A program made the position numbers and the translations under genes. From NCBI GenBank assembly GCA_963693085.1, contig OY856409.1, positions 660,530,591 to 660,594,590 of the forward strand: a stretch of 64,000 nucleotides of DNA. Direction: 5' to 3'. Below, piece after piece: positions 46,601 to 57,490 of this stretch; position 1 is the first letter of the stretch, and every line of letters begins with the position of its first letter. The stretch is from Alisma plantago-aquatica. Lineage: Eukaryota > Streptophyta > Magnoliopsida > Alismatales > Alismataceae. A model generated the notes under the pieces. It did not search any database. It was not told the origin of the DNA and was given only the letters and a program-made list of their open reading frames with translations.

Positions 46601-47584
46601 TAAGCATACTTTCAGCCATTGATGTGGTGGGATCGAGTTCATCTGGTTCTGGTATAACTAGGACTTAGAGCTTCCGCTCTTTGATTGAGAACACTTCTCA
46701 TCGTCATCCTAACCAGTCGTGGAATTATTCCCATTTAATTTGTTGGTCTCAAAGACGGATCCCAAATAAAGTGATTTGTTGATTAACCATTTATATTAAC
46801 AAAAAGGAAATATATGCAATTTTAGTCCAAAACTCTTTTGACTTGTTTGATTGATTTGAAAAGTTGACGATAAAATTAGGCCTTTAATTAATTATCACTC
46901 CCACTATTTTACTTCAAATTGATAGCACTCACCATCAATTCGGAAGATTGCAGCGTACAACCTTCTAGTGGGCAAGATCCTGAAATCCTCTAAGCCATGG
47001 ACCAGCTAGGGCTGTCACCCACAACATAGATCTCTCAGGTAGGCAACTTTTGCCAATTGCATCATATGCAACTCTTGATAAGATGTCATATACAACTCCT
47101 TGTAATGATCATCTCCATGCCTCAAGGCGCTAGATCCTATCTAGGTCACCTTGTTAAGTCCGACCCAAAGCAAACACGATGAATATGCACCCTGCTAGGG
47201 CAGACCCACACATTCATCCTTCACGCTTCCACGAGGTAGACGGTGCACCACGCTAGGGCATGCCCACACTTGGTCGAAAAAGCTTTTCACGTGTGTCGCA
47301 TTTGGAAGGCATCTAAAACTTAATATTTTAATGAGGGATTTGGTTTTATATATATACATATCCAATCACCACAATACATAGTACGTATCATATACATGCT
47401 ATATCCCACAGAAAACATGCACAAATGATAAAAAGCTATGATTATGGCCATCCTAATGTGATTCCTCAAGCCAAGAGGAATCACGGTCATCTAGGTCTAC
47501 ATCACATGCAACCTATACAAGATGAACTCTGTGCCTTGCCATACGAGTTGATCAACTCATCACATGAATGATCTGTACTCTCCA

Positions 47585-47775
47585 GCCGGTCGTCTGGGTG
47601 CCACCAGCCGATCGGTTGGCTCCTCCAACCGATCGGTTCGCCTGGACGTCGTGCATCTCGCCATGTCCGCCACCCGCTCGTCTCGCTTCTCGAACCAGTC
47701 ATCAACCGATCGGTTCACTCCTTGAAACGACCGTCTGGAACGTCAACCGATCGGTTCACGCCTTGATCCGATCAT
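47585..47775. repeat. GATCGGTT cluster in the leader of the Copia
   Basis: Six or more CCGATCGGTT-like palindromes lie between the primer-binding site and gag. They match the LTR motif but are otherwise in unrelated sequence. Confidence 0.85.
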
Positions 47776-48223
47776 TTCAGCTGTCGTCTTGATGTCCACC
47801 GGTCTTCGACATAACAAGAAATAAAAATCTATCCTATTTATTACATTGCTTTAAAAGAAGAAACCCCAAGTTACATTCGGGGGGAGCAAAGGTAGGAAAG
47901 AATATTGAATTATTTTGAGTTACATCAGGAATAAGAGAGGGAAGATCGGTGCGCATACCGAGATGCAAGCAATCACAAACAACCACACACAGATAGGGGT
48001 TTATAGGCCATAATCATGCTACACACATCCACCACAAAACTCGTTTAAGGGCGACGCGTATCAAGTGCATTAATAATACATATCATATATGTAATTTGGG
48101 ATTTGTGGATTTAGGATTGGACATGCTTAAAGCCAATATTATTCGCATCACATGCAATAAATAAAGGTGACAAACCAAAAATCGATCATATCAATATTCC
48201 TAAAATATAGAGCAGTTGACGTG

Positions 48224-48235
48224 GCTCTGATACCA
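48224..48235 (-). promoter_or_regulatory. Primer-binding site, initiator-Met tRNA
   Basis: The minus strand reads TGGTATCAGAGC one base inside the right LTR. It is a perfect plant initiator-Met primer site that sets the element's direction. Confidence 0.9.
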
Positions 48236-48236
48236 C

Positions 48237-50483
48237 TGTAGGGTTTTAGGGGAGACAGAGAAGGCAGCGGAAACAAAAAAAATTTCTCCCCAAACCCATA
48301 CCGAGGAAACGCGTCAACTTCTATACAATAGGAAAGGATGGTTTGTGGAATCATACCTTGTCCCGAGGCTTGCTCGGTGACAATACCTCGCACAAGGCGC
48401 AGTCTTCAACTCCGGTCTTGGACGGCGTCTGTGCAGCTCCTGGTCGCACCGGGACTGACGACTCCTCCTCCTACCGGACTGTCAGATGACAGTTGTCCTC
48501 CTAAGCGGCAGTGTCCTCCCGCCTCTGTAGTAGTCCACACGGACCATCTGGAACTCCACTCTCCTTGTCCCACAAGGAAGTGGAAGGAGTCGCACCCTCC
48601 TGTTGACATACTAGTCGCCAACACACTCTCCTGCTACCAGTTGCAACTGCAGTTGTCCTTCCCTTGCTGCACCTCCCTTTGCGGGAAGCACTTGCTCGGG
48701 ATCTCTCACGGTTACCAAAACCAGAGAGAACGACAACTTCGCAAAGCAACCGGCTTGCATTGAGTTGTACTTTGAGAAGCCCCCAATACCCCTATATATA
48801 GGCGGGTCATGGGACAGGGTTCTTTGTGCCCAACAATACGGGACTAAAAGAAGGAGTAGAAGGGTTCGAGAATTTTCCACAAAAAGCAACCGGTTCACAA
48901 CTTGAAATGATCGGTTCACAACTGAACCGATCGGTTCGGCCATTGAGCCGATCGGTTGGACCTGAGCCGATCGTTTGGGGCACTCCAACCGATCGGTTGG
49001 TGCCCTGAACCGATCGGTTCATGGTACTAATCTGGCTCAAAAAGACTTTCCTTGTTTCATTCTCAATTGGTATCGTATACCAATGTTATTCCCAATCGAA
49101 TTGGGCAATTTGAAACCAAAGGAAAATTCTTGCCGACATGACTTTCCCAACTGGTCGGTTGCACCAATTGAGCCGATCGGTTCAACTCTTGAACCGGTCG
49201 TTTCAACCTGGGCATGAGCCGATCGGCCTGGACACTCCAGCCGATCGGTTCAGCACCTCAGCCGACCGGTTCATCACATGAGCCGATCGGTTGGGAGCAC
49301 AGGTTGGGCAAAATCAGTCAATTGCGATTTCAATCAATCCGATACTCCAATCAATGCGTCCAACACCTTGAACCATATGATATTGAGCTATCAACGTATT
49401 GAGTGTTTAATTGAACTACTAAACTCCTTTAGTAATCAATCTAAACATTGCTTTGTGGACAAAACTCCTCTTCCAGGTTAAATCCTATGTGTGTGACCAT
49501 GCAGGTCCATTTCACGTTGGCAGTGAAAGTCCATAACACTTATGACTTCACAAGCAAAGAGCGGTGCCTAGTCACACATCAGTGCTACCCAAGTGAAAGT
49601 AGAAAGTTGGAGAACAACTTTCATCCTACAATCCGTGAATGGTGTTACAGTGAATGTATAATTCCTTTGTCACTGATATCCTGAATGAACTCAAGGCATG
49701 GAACAGTCATCCTGTCAACGTTCATTCACTTTCTTGATCTCAGAGCAGATTGAACGAGATATGTATGACATCAATATCACATACTGATTCACACATGCGT
49801 GCACACGCCTATCTCAATCCTACTCATCAAGTGGCCTTGGATATCAAACTCCCTCAGGAGGGACAAATCCCATATCTATCACTCACCCCTCAAAAGCCCC
49901 ATGTGTCAAAGCCACCCAATCATCACCTTTATAACAACCCATGTTTCAGGACTACATTTGATGATGTCAAAGTGTGCCCAACGACATGTGTTGAGTGTAG
50001 TGATTTCAGGTCAAAGAATCACACTCACCACCATCACTGTGAGTACTGACTGTGACTACCATCTCATGGTTCCATGTGTCAAACTCACGGTGGGTCTGTC
50101 CGATACCTTGTTCTCTAACAAGTACCTATGTGTTTGGTTTGATATCTCTATATCATGACTAATGAGATTCTGTCATCAACCAACACCACAATCTAGTCTT
50201 GTGTATCATTGCTGTCTATCTACCTTCCACAATGACATCCGACTAGGGACATAACAAGAATGTACAAACTCTTAGCATCCGTATGATCTCATCGTTCAGG
50301 TCATGAACCTGAAGGCATACGTCATTGAGTACTGTCATTCTCTAGACATTCAATCTGTTCTATCACTATCTCATATGACTGAACCAGAAAGAATTGGAAG
50401 CTTGCCTTTGATGTTTATCAAATCAATCTTAATGTATCCCACCAATCATCCCATGATTGGCTCTCAGGGCATACATACCAACA
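48237..50483 (-). repeat. 5' LTR of the Copia in CACTA
   Basis: It is nearly identical to 41364-43612 across its whole length, with only scattered substitutions. It carries the same GATCGGTT array (48888-49297). Read on the minus strand it starts TGTTGGTATG and ends CCCTACA. Confidence 0.93.
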
Positions 50484-50584
50484 CTAGACGATTAGGGCTC
50501 AATTATTCAAACACATTTTTTCCTAAAATTAACTTACTTGATAGAACCCGATGAGCTACTCATCTCCCATCTGATCATATAGAA

Positions 50585-51865
50585 ATGGATCGATCACGGA
50601 AGTCGATACCAAATTACTGCACTCTAGAGTTTGTTAATGGTCTCGACAAGTTTGTAATATTTGCAGAGGAACATAGAAAACAACTTGGATATATGTTCTA
50701 TTTCTAGTGTAGGAATTGTAGAAACAACTTGAAGGTTGACATTATTGACACGATCAAAGATTATGTCATGTGTAATGGGATTATACAGGGCTATATATAA
50801 TGGTACTGGCATGGGAAGATTCCTAGTATGAGGTTGATAAATATGGGTAGTGGTAGTTGTGTCCAAGAAGAAATGGCTAACGATGTTGATGGGAACGAAC
50901 CAATTCTGACAGGCATGGTTGATGTGATGCTATACACTTGCGGAATAAATGTTACAGACCCACCTCCCTTCTTTAAAAATATTTTGCATGATGATGGAAA
51001 ACCATTATAGTTAGGTTGTACAAAGTTTACAAAGTTGAGCGCTATATTGAGATTGTATACTCTGAAGGCTAACAATAGATAGAGTGACAAAAGGTTACCA
51101 AGGATTATATATGCAACGAAAAAGTTGAGCGTTGTGTTGAGATTGTATTCTCCCTGAATGGAATGAGCTTCCAATGTCAACATACGCAACAAAAAAGATG
51201 TTGTGCCCAATGAATATGGAGTCTAAGAATATATATGCATGCCCAAATGATTGTGTGTTGTTTCACAAGGATTATATCAATATGAAATAATGTACAAAAT
51301 GTGGGGCGTCTAGGTACAAAAGGACGACATCGGTTAATACCAAAAAAAAGTCTCCAGCCAAGGTGATGTGACATCTTCCTATACTACCCCTATTTCAACA
51401 CTTTTTTGCTAATGTCGTAGATGTACAAACATTATCTTGGCATGCAGAGGTAAATAAAACAACGATGGTATGCTACGACATGCGTTTGATTCCCCGCAAT
51501 GGAAGAAGATTGGTTTATTGTATCTTGAATTTGGTGAAGAAGCCAGGAATTTATGACTTAGACTTTGTACTGACGGGTTGAATCCATATGGAACATTAAG
51601 CAGCCAACATAATACTTGGCCTGTCATGCATGTTGTATACAATCTTCCTCTGTGGTTGTGTATGAAGAATAAGTATGTCATGTTGTCGTTGCTGATATCG
51701 GGCCCCAAACAACCTGGCAATGATATTGATGTTTACCTTGAACCTCTGATGGATGACCTAAAGAAACTATGGGGAGAAGGTGTGATGGCTTATGATTCTT
51801 TGTGTTGGGAGATGTTTAATTTATGTGCTATGTTATTTTGCACTATTATTGACTTTCTTGCTTAT
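50585..51865 (+). pseudogene. CACTA transposase (TnpD-like), 5' part, broken
   Basis: The plus strand starts MDRSRKSIPN near 50585 and reads NGLDKFVIFAEEH, then CRNCRNNLKVDIIDTIKDYV with CNGIIQGY, the transposase-associated domain of plant CACTA elements. Several stops follow. The Transposase_21 core is clear at 51578-51865, for example NPYGTLSSQHNTWPVMHVVY, then SLLISGPKQPGNDIDVYLEP and LDDLKKLWGEG-like residues. The LINE interrupts just downstream, and the sequence after the LINE does not continue the core, so the 3' half of the gene had probably already been deleted. The protein normally cuts the CACTA ends. Confidence 0.88.
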
Positions 51866-51881
51866 GAAGAATAAGTATATA
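51866..51881 (+). repeat. Target-site duplication of the L1, left copy
   Basis: GAAGAATAAGTATATA is identical to 56845-56860 (16 bp). It defines the LINE insertion point in the CACTA element. Confidence 0.93.
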
Positions 51882-51893
51882 TATAACAAGGGG

Positions 51894-53228
51894 ATGGATA
51901 TCGGGGGGGCGAGTAGCTCTGGCGATCGGGGGGGCGACAAGGGTGACACCGGCGAACCACCGACATTTACTGCGGCAAAGAGCACCGTCGGGAGTCCTCT
52001 TGTAGCGCCTCCAAATCCTCAGACGCTTCATCAACCATGGAAGAACCAGATCTGGAGGAATCAGCAGGTTCCAGTAGCTGCAGGAACGAAGTCGTGGAAG
52101 GATCTGTTCGAAACTAAGCAGGACGATGATTCCATTCTTAAACCTTGTCAACTGGAAGTAGTGGACGGAGCTGTTCGGTATTCCAAATCCATTGCAGAGC
52201 GGAATGCATCTAAGTGGGTGAATACAGTTGCTGGCTATGTCGTTGGACTGAAGCCGCATTGGCCCACTCTGCATCGACACTTATCCATGATCTGGAAAGT
52301 TAAGGGGGAGATCGAAATTCTATCAAGAGGAAATGATTATTTTGTCATCAGATTCTCAGATCCGGAAGATATGAGGACAGCTATTGAACGGGGCCCTTGG
52401 TTTGTTGCGGGTAAGCCACTTATCCTGAACAAATGGCAAAGGGGGGAGCCCTTGGAGAAACTGAAATTAACTGAGGTTCCGGTGTGGATTCGTGTTTATG
52501 AATTGCCTTTGGAGCTTTGGGATGAAGAGGTTTTTGGTATGATTGGAAGCTTTGTAGGAACTCCTCTCAGGCCAGACTTCTATACTAGGAAACTTAAGAG
52601 GTTGGATTTTGCTCGGATTCAAGTTCTAATTCCTGCTACTTCGACCTTTCCTTTAGAGATGACACTCATTAGTGATGATGGTGTCAAGGATGTGGTGCGG
52701 ATTGAGTATGAATGGATCCCGGTGTTGTGCAAGTGCTGTGGCACTTTTGGACATGGCGAAGGGGATTGTGTTAAAGCTACTCAGGCTCCAAAGCGGAAGC
52801 AGGCTTGGGTTGAGAAGGCTAAAGCTGGTAGTCAAAGCTCTGCGGAAATGCTCTATGATTGCCCTCCGGGTGATCAGGTTGTGAATGAAGCATCAGCGTC
52901 TTCTCCGGTAGCGGAAGTGCTTGAGGAAATTCCGATGACACAGTCGCCAGTGTCACACTCTGTTCAACTGGAAGTTATTTCTAGTTCGCTGGTTAATCCG
53001 GCTACGCCTCTTTTTCAAGGACAACCTGTTCCTGTTACTCCTGTAAGCGATTGGTCTCACAAATCTACTAGGAGGGTTGGTCATCCCCCAAGGAATGCGG
53101 TAAAGATTCCGCAGCAGAAGGCTACTGGAATCCCGGTGTCCTCTAATAGTTTTCGTGTTCTTGAGTTCTCTGACGAACCTGAAGGTACCGTAGCTGGCGG
53201 GATTCCAGCTGCAACCTCAAATGGTTGA
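51894..53228 (+). CDS. L1 ORF1 protein (DUF4283 plus zinc knuckle)
   Basis: The protein has 444 residues from the ATG at 51894. An open frame upstream of that ATG belongs to CACTA DNA, so I chose this first ATG inside the LINE. Residues 1-35 are Gly/Asp-rich. Residues about 100-250 form the DUF4283 RNA-binding fold (LSMIWKVKGEIEIL, DYFVIRFSDPEDM, ERGPWFVAGKPLIL, VPVWIRVYELPLELW). A perfect CX2CX4HX4C knuckle, CKCCGTFGHGEGDC, lies near residue 280. The C-terminal third is Ser/Pro/Val-rich and probably disordered. ORF1 binds the element RNA and forms the particle used for target-primed reverse transcription. The stop overlaps the ORF2 start. Confidence 0.93.
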   Translation: MDIGGASSSGDRGGDKGDTGEPPTFTAAKSTVGSPLVAPPNPQTLHQPWKNQIWRNQQVPVAAGTKSWKDLFETKQDDDSILKPCQLEVVDGAVRYSKSIAERNASKWVNTVAGYVVGLKPHWPTLHRHLSMIWKVKGEIEILSRGNDYFVIRFSDPEDMRTAIERGPWFVAGKPLILNKWQRGEPLEKLKLTEVPVWIRVYELPLELWDEEVFGMIGSFVGTPLRPDFYTRKLKRLDFARIQVLIPATSTFPLEMTLISDDGVKDVVRIEYEWIPVLCKCCGTFGHGEGDCVKATQAPKRKQAWVEKAKAGSQSSAEMLYDCPPGDQVVNEASASSPVAEVLEEIPMTQSPVSHSVQLEVISSSLVNPATPLFQGQPVPVTPVSDWSHKSTRRVGHPPRNAVKIPQQKATGIPVSSNSFRVLEFSDEPEGTVAGGIPAATSNG

Positions 53229-56200
53229 TAGTTTGTCGATTATGGCCTGGAACGTCCGCGGGCTTAACAAAAGCGGGCGCCAGGATGCTGTGAAGGAAGC
53301 TATTCGTAATTTTGATTCCTCTATTGTCTGTTTGCTTGAAACGAAGGTTAGAAGAAGGAAAATCGCTAAGGCTGTTAATAGGGCGTGGCCTCATGCGAAG
53401 TGGATTTCTAATCATGATGCTCATCCGTTGGGGAGAGTTGTCATTATGTGGAATCGAGATGATATCTGTATTGATCCAGTGATTATTGATGATCAATTTG
53501 TGCATTGTCACATCTCATATGACGGGAATTCTTTCTTGCTAACAGCAATCTATGCACATAATCTAGAAGCTAAAAGGAATGTCATTTGGGCAAAGCTTAT
53601 GAGTGTTCATAATTCTGTTGGTAAAACTCCTTGGTTCATTACTGGAGATTTTAACTGTGTTAGGTTTTCTGCTGATAGACATGGTCCTGCTGAGCCGTCT
53701 TACAGCTCCATGGCTCTCTTTAATGATTTCGTCAATGCTGCTAATATTACTGAAGCCTCTCTCTCTGGTTCTCTCTATACTTGGGATAATAGGCAGGAAG
53801 GCGCGAAGCTTGTTATGTCTAGAATAGATAGAGTGTTCTATAATCAAGGGCTTATTGATACGTTTCCTCGTCTTTGGGGGATGATTACTGCCTCTGTTCA
53901 TAGTGATCATCGCATTATTTTTGTTCAGCTGGATGGGAATGATTATAAGAAGAAGACGCCTTTTAAGTTTATCAATGCTTGGACGTCTCACCCTGGTTTC
54001 TTGGATGTCGTCAAAGACAGTTGGAAGGAGGATATTAGTGGTTGTCCGATGTTCAGAGTCTGTGAAAAACTGAGGAGACTTAAAAAAGACTTATGTAAGT
54101 GGAACAAGAAGGATGTAGGGGATATCTATGAGAATAGGAGGATCCTTGAAGCTGAGGCATGCAGAGCTCAGGACATGGTTGATGCTAATCCTGGTGATGA
54201 GGGTTTGCAGCAGATTGCTAAGGAGAAAAGGAAGTTAGCTATTGAAGCTTATGATGCTGAGGAGTCTCTGGTTAGACAAAAGTCCAGAGTTCAATGGTTA
54301 AAGCTTGGAGACAGGAATTCCAAGTTCTTTTATTCGTCTCTCAAAAATAGAAGACAGAGAAACAGTGTGAGAAGTATGATTATTGATGGTGTTATGAGTA
54401 CTGATGAAGATGTTATCAAAGACCATGTTACTAGCTTTTATAAGAACCTCTTCTCGGAATCTTATAAGGATGATGATGGCTGGAATGATAATTGGGTCTT
54501 CCCTAAATTAACCAGAGACCAATTTGAGTCATTATGTGCTACTGTTACACAAGAGGAGATTGAATCTGTTATTAAAAATTCTAATGGGGACAAAGCCCCT
54601 GGTCCCGATGGCTTCAATTACCATTTCTTTAAAGTGTGTTGGCCGATCATCAAGAAGGATGTTTCTAAGGCTGTGCTTAATTTCTTTGAAAGTGGGAAGA
54701 TTCTTGGTGAAATTAGCAGAACTCACATTGCTCTTATTCCAAAAGTGAAGAGTCCCTCTTGTGTTAGGGATTGGAGGCCCATATCCTTATGTAACGTGCT
54801 TTACAAGATTATTTCCAAGATTATTACAAATAGACTTCAGCCTATTATGCCTAGTCTTATTAGTTCTAGTCAGTCAGCTTTCATCAAAGGAAGGTCGATT
54901 AGTGATTCTACTCTTCTTGTTAATGAGGTGATCAATAATATCTTCAAGAGTTTTAAGCCTAAGATGTGCATTAAAGCTGATATCATGAAGGCATATGATA
55001 CTGTTGATTGGTCGTACTTGAAGAAGATTCTGGCTAGTATGAATTTTCCTATCTGTTTTATACACTGGATTGATTTATTCTTGAGTTCTACGAGCATGCA
55101 AGTCATGATTAATGGATGCCCTGGAGATGTCTTCAAACCAACTAGAGGCATAAGGCAAGGGGATCCCCTCGCCCCTTACTTATTTGTGCTAGCTATGGAA
55201 GGGTTCACCAGCATCATAAATTATAATGTTGAGAAGAGAAATCTTGTGCCTATTAGTGGAGATCATGATTTTGCTGTTTCACATGCGATTTTTGCTGATG
55301 ATATGGTGATTTTTTCTGAAGCTGATGTTAATTCAATCAAGGGTGTGAGTAAAGTGATTGATGAGTTCAGCTGTGTTTCTGGTTTGAGCATCAGTTTAGA
55401 TAAAAGTGTGGTTATTTGTAATCATGCTGCTGAGCTGTTGGTTGAGTCTTCGAATCTGAATGTTAAGATTGGAAAGCTTCCCCTAAAATATCTGGGGTTG
55501 CCTTTGTTTACAGGGAAGCTGACTAGAGCCCTTTGTTCTCCCATTATTGACAGGATTAAGTACAGATTAGAAGGTTGGAAAGGGGTTCATCTTTCTTATG
55601 CTGGTAGGCTGGAGTTAATTAAATCTACTCTTGCTTCCTTTCATCTTTATTGGGCTTCTTCCTTTCCTCTTCCTAAAGCTGTCTCTGATGAAATTGATAC
55701 TCTCTGCCGTAACTTCTTATGGGGAGGAGCTTCTTTTGATAGTACCACACATACTGTTGCTTGGAATGACATCTGCAGGCCTAAAGAGGAAGGTGGGCTA
55801 GGTATTAAACACACAGCTGATGTTAGTGTGGCTTGCTCTGTTAAAAACCTATGGAGTATTGCTCAAAAGAAGGATTCTATGTGGGTGCGATGGATCCATG
55901 CTAGATATATTAAGGAGGATTCTGTTTGGAGGGTTGGATGCTCATCCAATCCTTCCTGGATGTGGAGACATATTCTTAGAATTCGGGATATGATCATAAG
56001 GAGAGTCTATGTTGAAGCAGGGTTATCTACTTTTATTTGGAGAGAACCTTGGATTTCCGAAGGGACGTTCCTTGATGATATTACTGATAAGAGGGACATC
56101 TTGAAGCTGGGGAAAGGGAAGTTTGCTAAATTTAGTTGCCTTTCTGATGCAGGGGTTTGGAAAGGTAGCAGGTCTAGACACTGGAATAGGATTGTTGATT

Positions 56201-56733
56201 ATATTCGTTCTTATATTCCAGCTGTGAGTAAGCTTGAAGGGAAGCTGCTGCTTGATAAAGGGACGCCTATTAAAATCAGAGAATTCTGGAATGCTATGCG
56301 TGAAAAGCATGATTCTGTTAGTTGGTGTAAATGGGTTTGGAAGTCTAAAGCTCCAGCTAGATGTCAGTTTCTTGTGTGGAGGCTGATGCTTGGGAAGCTT
56401 CTTACTCATGATCATATGAAGAAACGAGGGTTCAGTTTAGCCTCGAGATGTGAGCTATGTAGAGAGGGTACAGAAGATATGGAGCACATTTTTGTCTCGT
56501 GCGTTTATGCGGAGAAAGTTTGGAAGGTAGCTGTTTTGGAGAATTTTATTCCTAAAGTGCCGAATTCGATCCAGGAGCTTCCTTCCTTTATTGATAGAAA
56601 GAGTAATACTTGCATTCTTCTTATTGTGAATGCGCTCTGGACTGAAAGGAACTTAAGGATTTTCCTAAATCTGGACTGTCCAAGTTCGCAGCTTTGGAGT
56701 AAAGTGAAGAAAGATATAGATAGCTTTACATAG
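53221..56733 (+). CDS. L1 ORF2: endonuclease, reverse transcriptase, zf-RVT
   Basis: The protein has 1170 residues with no stop. Residues 1-235 are an AP-type endonuclease: MAWNVRG, the catalytic Glu in LLETKVR (about 41), TGDFN (141-145) and SDH (228-230). Residues about 440-770 are the reverse transcriptase: KAPGPDGF, DWRPISLCNVLYKIISK, QSAFIKGRSI, the catalytic Asp of KADIMKAYD (587), GIRQGDPLAPYLF, and FADD (691-694), all intact. KYLGLPLF follows. A zf-RVT domain near residues 1040-1100 has CELC...H.F..C. There is no RNase H, as usual for plant L1. The start ATGGTTGA overlaps the ORF1 stop, suggesting reinitiation. Large frames on the other strand are shadows. Confidence 0.95.
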   Translation: MVDSLSIMAWNVRGLNKSGRQDAVKEAIRNFDSSIVCLLETKVRRRKIAKAVNRAWPHAKWISNHDAHPLGRVVIMWNRDDICIDPVIIDDQFVHCHISYDGNSFLLTAIYAHNLEAKRNVIWAKLMSVHNSVGKTPWFITGDFNCVRFSADRHGPAEPSYSSMALFNDFVNAANITEASLSGSLYTWDNRQEGAKLVMSRIDRVFYNQGLIDTFPRLWGMITASVHSDHRIIFVQLDGNDYKKKTPFKFINAWTSHPGFLDVVKDSWKEDISGCPMFRVCEKLRRLKKDLCKWNKKDVGDIYENRRILEAEACRAQDMVDANPGDEGLQQIAKEKRKLAIEAYDAEESLVRQKSRVQWLKLGDRNSKFFYSSLKNRRQRNSVRSMIIDGVMSTDEDVIKDHVTSFYKNLFSESYKDDDGWNDNWVFPKLTRDQFESLCATVTQEEIESVIKNSNGDKAPGPDGFNYHFFKVCWPIIKKDVSKAVLNFFESGKILGEISRTHIALIPKVKSPSCVRDWRPISLCNVLYKIISKIITNRLQPIMPSLISSSQSAFIKGRSISDSTLLVNEVINNIFKSFKPKMCIKADIMKAYDTVDWSYLKKILASMNFPICFIHWIDLFLSSTSMQVMINGCPGDVFKPTRGIRQGDPLAPYLFVLAMEGFTSIINYNVEKRNLVPISGDHDFAVSHAIFADDMVIFSEADVNSIKGVSKVIDEFSCVSGLSISLDKSVVICNHAAELLVESSNLNVKIGKLPLKYLGLPLFTGKLTRALCSPIIDRIKYRLEGWKGVHLSYAGRLELIKSTLASFHLYWASSFPLPKAVSDEIDTLCRNFLWGGASFDSTTHTVAWNDICRPKEEGGLGIKHTADVSVACSVKNLWSIAQKKDSMWVRWIHARYIKEDSVWRVGCSSNPSWMWRHILRIRDMIIRRVYVEAGLSTFIWREPWISEGTFLDDITDKRDILKLGKGKFAKFSCLSDAGVWKGSRSRHWNRIVDYIRSYIPAVSKLEGKLLLDKGTPIKIREFWNAMREKHDSVSWCKWVWKSKAPARCQFLVWRLMLGKLLTHDHMKKRGFSLASRCELCREGTEDMEHIFVSCVYAEKVWKVAVLENFIPKVPNSIQELPSFIDRKSNTCILLIVNALWTERNLRIFLNLDCPSSQLWSKVKKDIDSFT

Positions 56734-56844
56734 TTGTATAGATAGCTAGCTGCTGTTTTAGCTTTTCTTGTTTTGTTTCTTTCTGTAACTTTTCAAAAAT
56801 ATCAAAAAAAGGAAGGCACACGCTTTGGGAGACCAAAAAAAAAA
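56734..56844 (+). other. L1 3' UTR and poly(A) tail
   Basis: It follows the ORF2 stop and is T-rich (TTTCTTGTTTTGTTTC), with an inner A run near 56803 and a terminal run of ten A residues next to the target duplication. No AATAAA is present. Confidence 0.85.
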
Positions 56845-57059
56845 GAAGAATAAGTATATAGATTCTTAGGTGACATAGAAACCAACTTCTCCATCAGTCA
56901 AAAAACCGGTTCATCACTCACCCATATTGTGTATTGGTAGTAGTCCTTCAAACCGTAGGGCACATCCTGGGTACAATTCAATTCAAGTCTAATTTATATT
57001 ACCTTGTGATAAAATCGTCCCTCAAGTCAATATTTATGTTTGTCAAATTAAATTTTTTG

Positions 57060-57490
57060 TTTCATAAAAATGTAGATGGCTAGAAATTTTCATCTTGTTG
57101 TCAATGTTTCAGTATGCAACATCAAGGAAGATGTCGAGGTTGATAACACCGATGTGGTTCATGGTATTCCTCTTCCCAATGATTACTATCATATGAGAGT
57201 CATACATGTCTTTCCACATGAGCACCTAGATACCACCACGGTCTGAAAGGTAGAACATGAATTTACTAGGTGGACTAAATAAGTCATTATATTTCTTCAG
57301 GTATGACAAAAGTATATCAGAACTTATATAAGATAATTGATAGCTAATATTAGAATACATGCATGCATCCTACAACAACTAAGAATCCTCCTAAAATTTC
57401 AAAGCCTCCGCCCCCTCATTTTATTCCACAGGAGTTGTTCGACTCCTTCAACCCTCACTTCCAGATGTTGACATGATGATTAGATACTAT
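57060..57490 (+). pseudogene. CACTA second gene, N-terminal part
   Basis: The plus strand reads VVNVSVCNIKEDVEVDN then HGIPLPNDYYHMRVIHVFPH, similar to the domain upstream of Ulp1 in plant CACTA elements, then a Pro-rich PPPPHFIPQELF stretch. Stops are present. It lies between the LINE and the Ulp1 exons and appears to be in the same gene. Confidence 0.55.

Larger units (their letters stand above)
43613..48236 (-). pseudogene. Degenerate interior of the Copia (gag and pol remnants)
   Basis: On the minus strand, gag-like phrases lie between 46740 and 46010, including HTLNVIGYVENL, LTELLDML and a Lys/Gly-rich KGKGKGKAKK tract. Reverse transcriptase is recognisable at 44563-44381 (DVSYVIGIEIYRDSSRKPLD), the region just after the catalytic motif. 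Protease, integrase and the catalytic YVDD could not be found, and stops are everywhere. Its length of 4.6 kb would be enough for a full Copia polyprotein, so decay by substitution and small deletions is likely. Confidence 0.75.
41364..50483 (-). mobile_element. Complete LTR retrotransposon (Copia), minus strand
   Basis: Two 2.25 kb LTRs (41364-43612, 48237-50483) with TG...CA ends flank a 4.6 kb interior. The 5-bp target duplication CTAGA is perfect (41359-41363, 50484-50488). A primer site for initiator-Met tRNA adjoins the right LTR and a purine-rich site adjoins the left one, so transcription ran right to left. Interior fragments are Copia gag and reverse transcriptase, heavily mutated. 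The LTRs are nearly identical although the interior is ruined. It is inserted in the CACTA upstream of the transposase. Confidence 0.93.
51882..56844 (+). mobile_element. L1-clade LINE, coding-intact, inserted in CACTA
   Basis: The element is bounded by perfect 16-bp duplications (51866-51881, 56845-56860) and ends in a run of ten A residues. It starts only 12 bases upstream of the ORF1 ATG, so the 5' UTR is nearly all missing. ORF1 and ORF2 are both open, overlap by 8 nt, and have all key motifs. The 3' UTR is about 100 bases. The poly(A) tail, duplication and lack of RNase H fit the plant L1 group. It is the youngest-looking insertion in the block. Confidence 0.95.

Noticed and set aside
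48224..48235. tRNA-related TGGTATCAGAGC sequences as tRNA gene fragments
   Set aside because: Each sits exactly next to an LTR in the orientation of a primer-binding site, and no cloverleaf can be formed around them.
53143..56415. Antisense frames of 120-140 codons across the LINE
   Set aside because: They are shadows of ORF1/ORF2 on the opposite strand.
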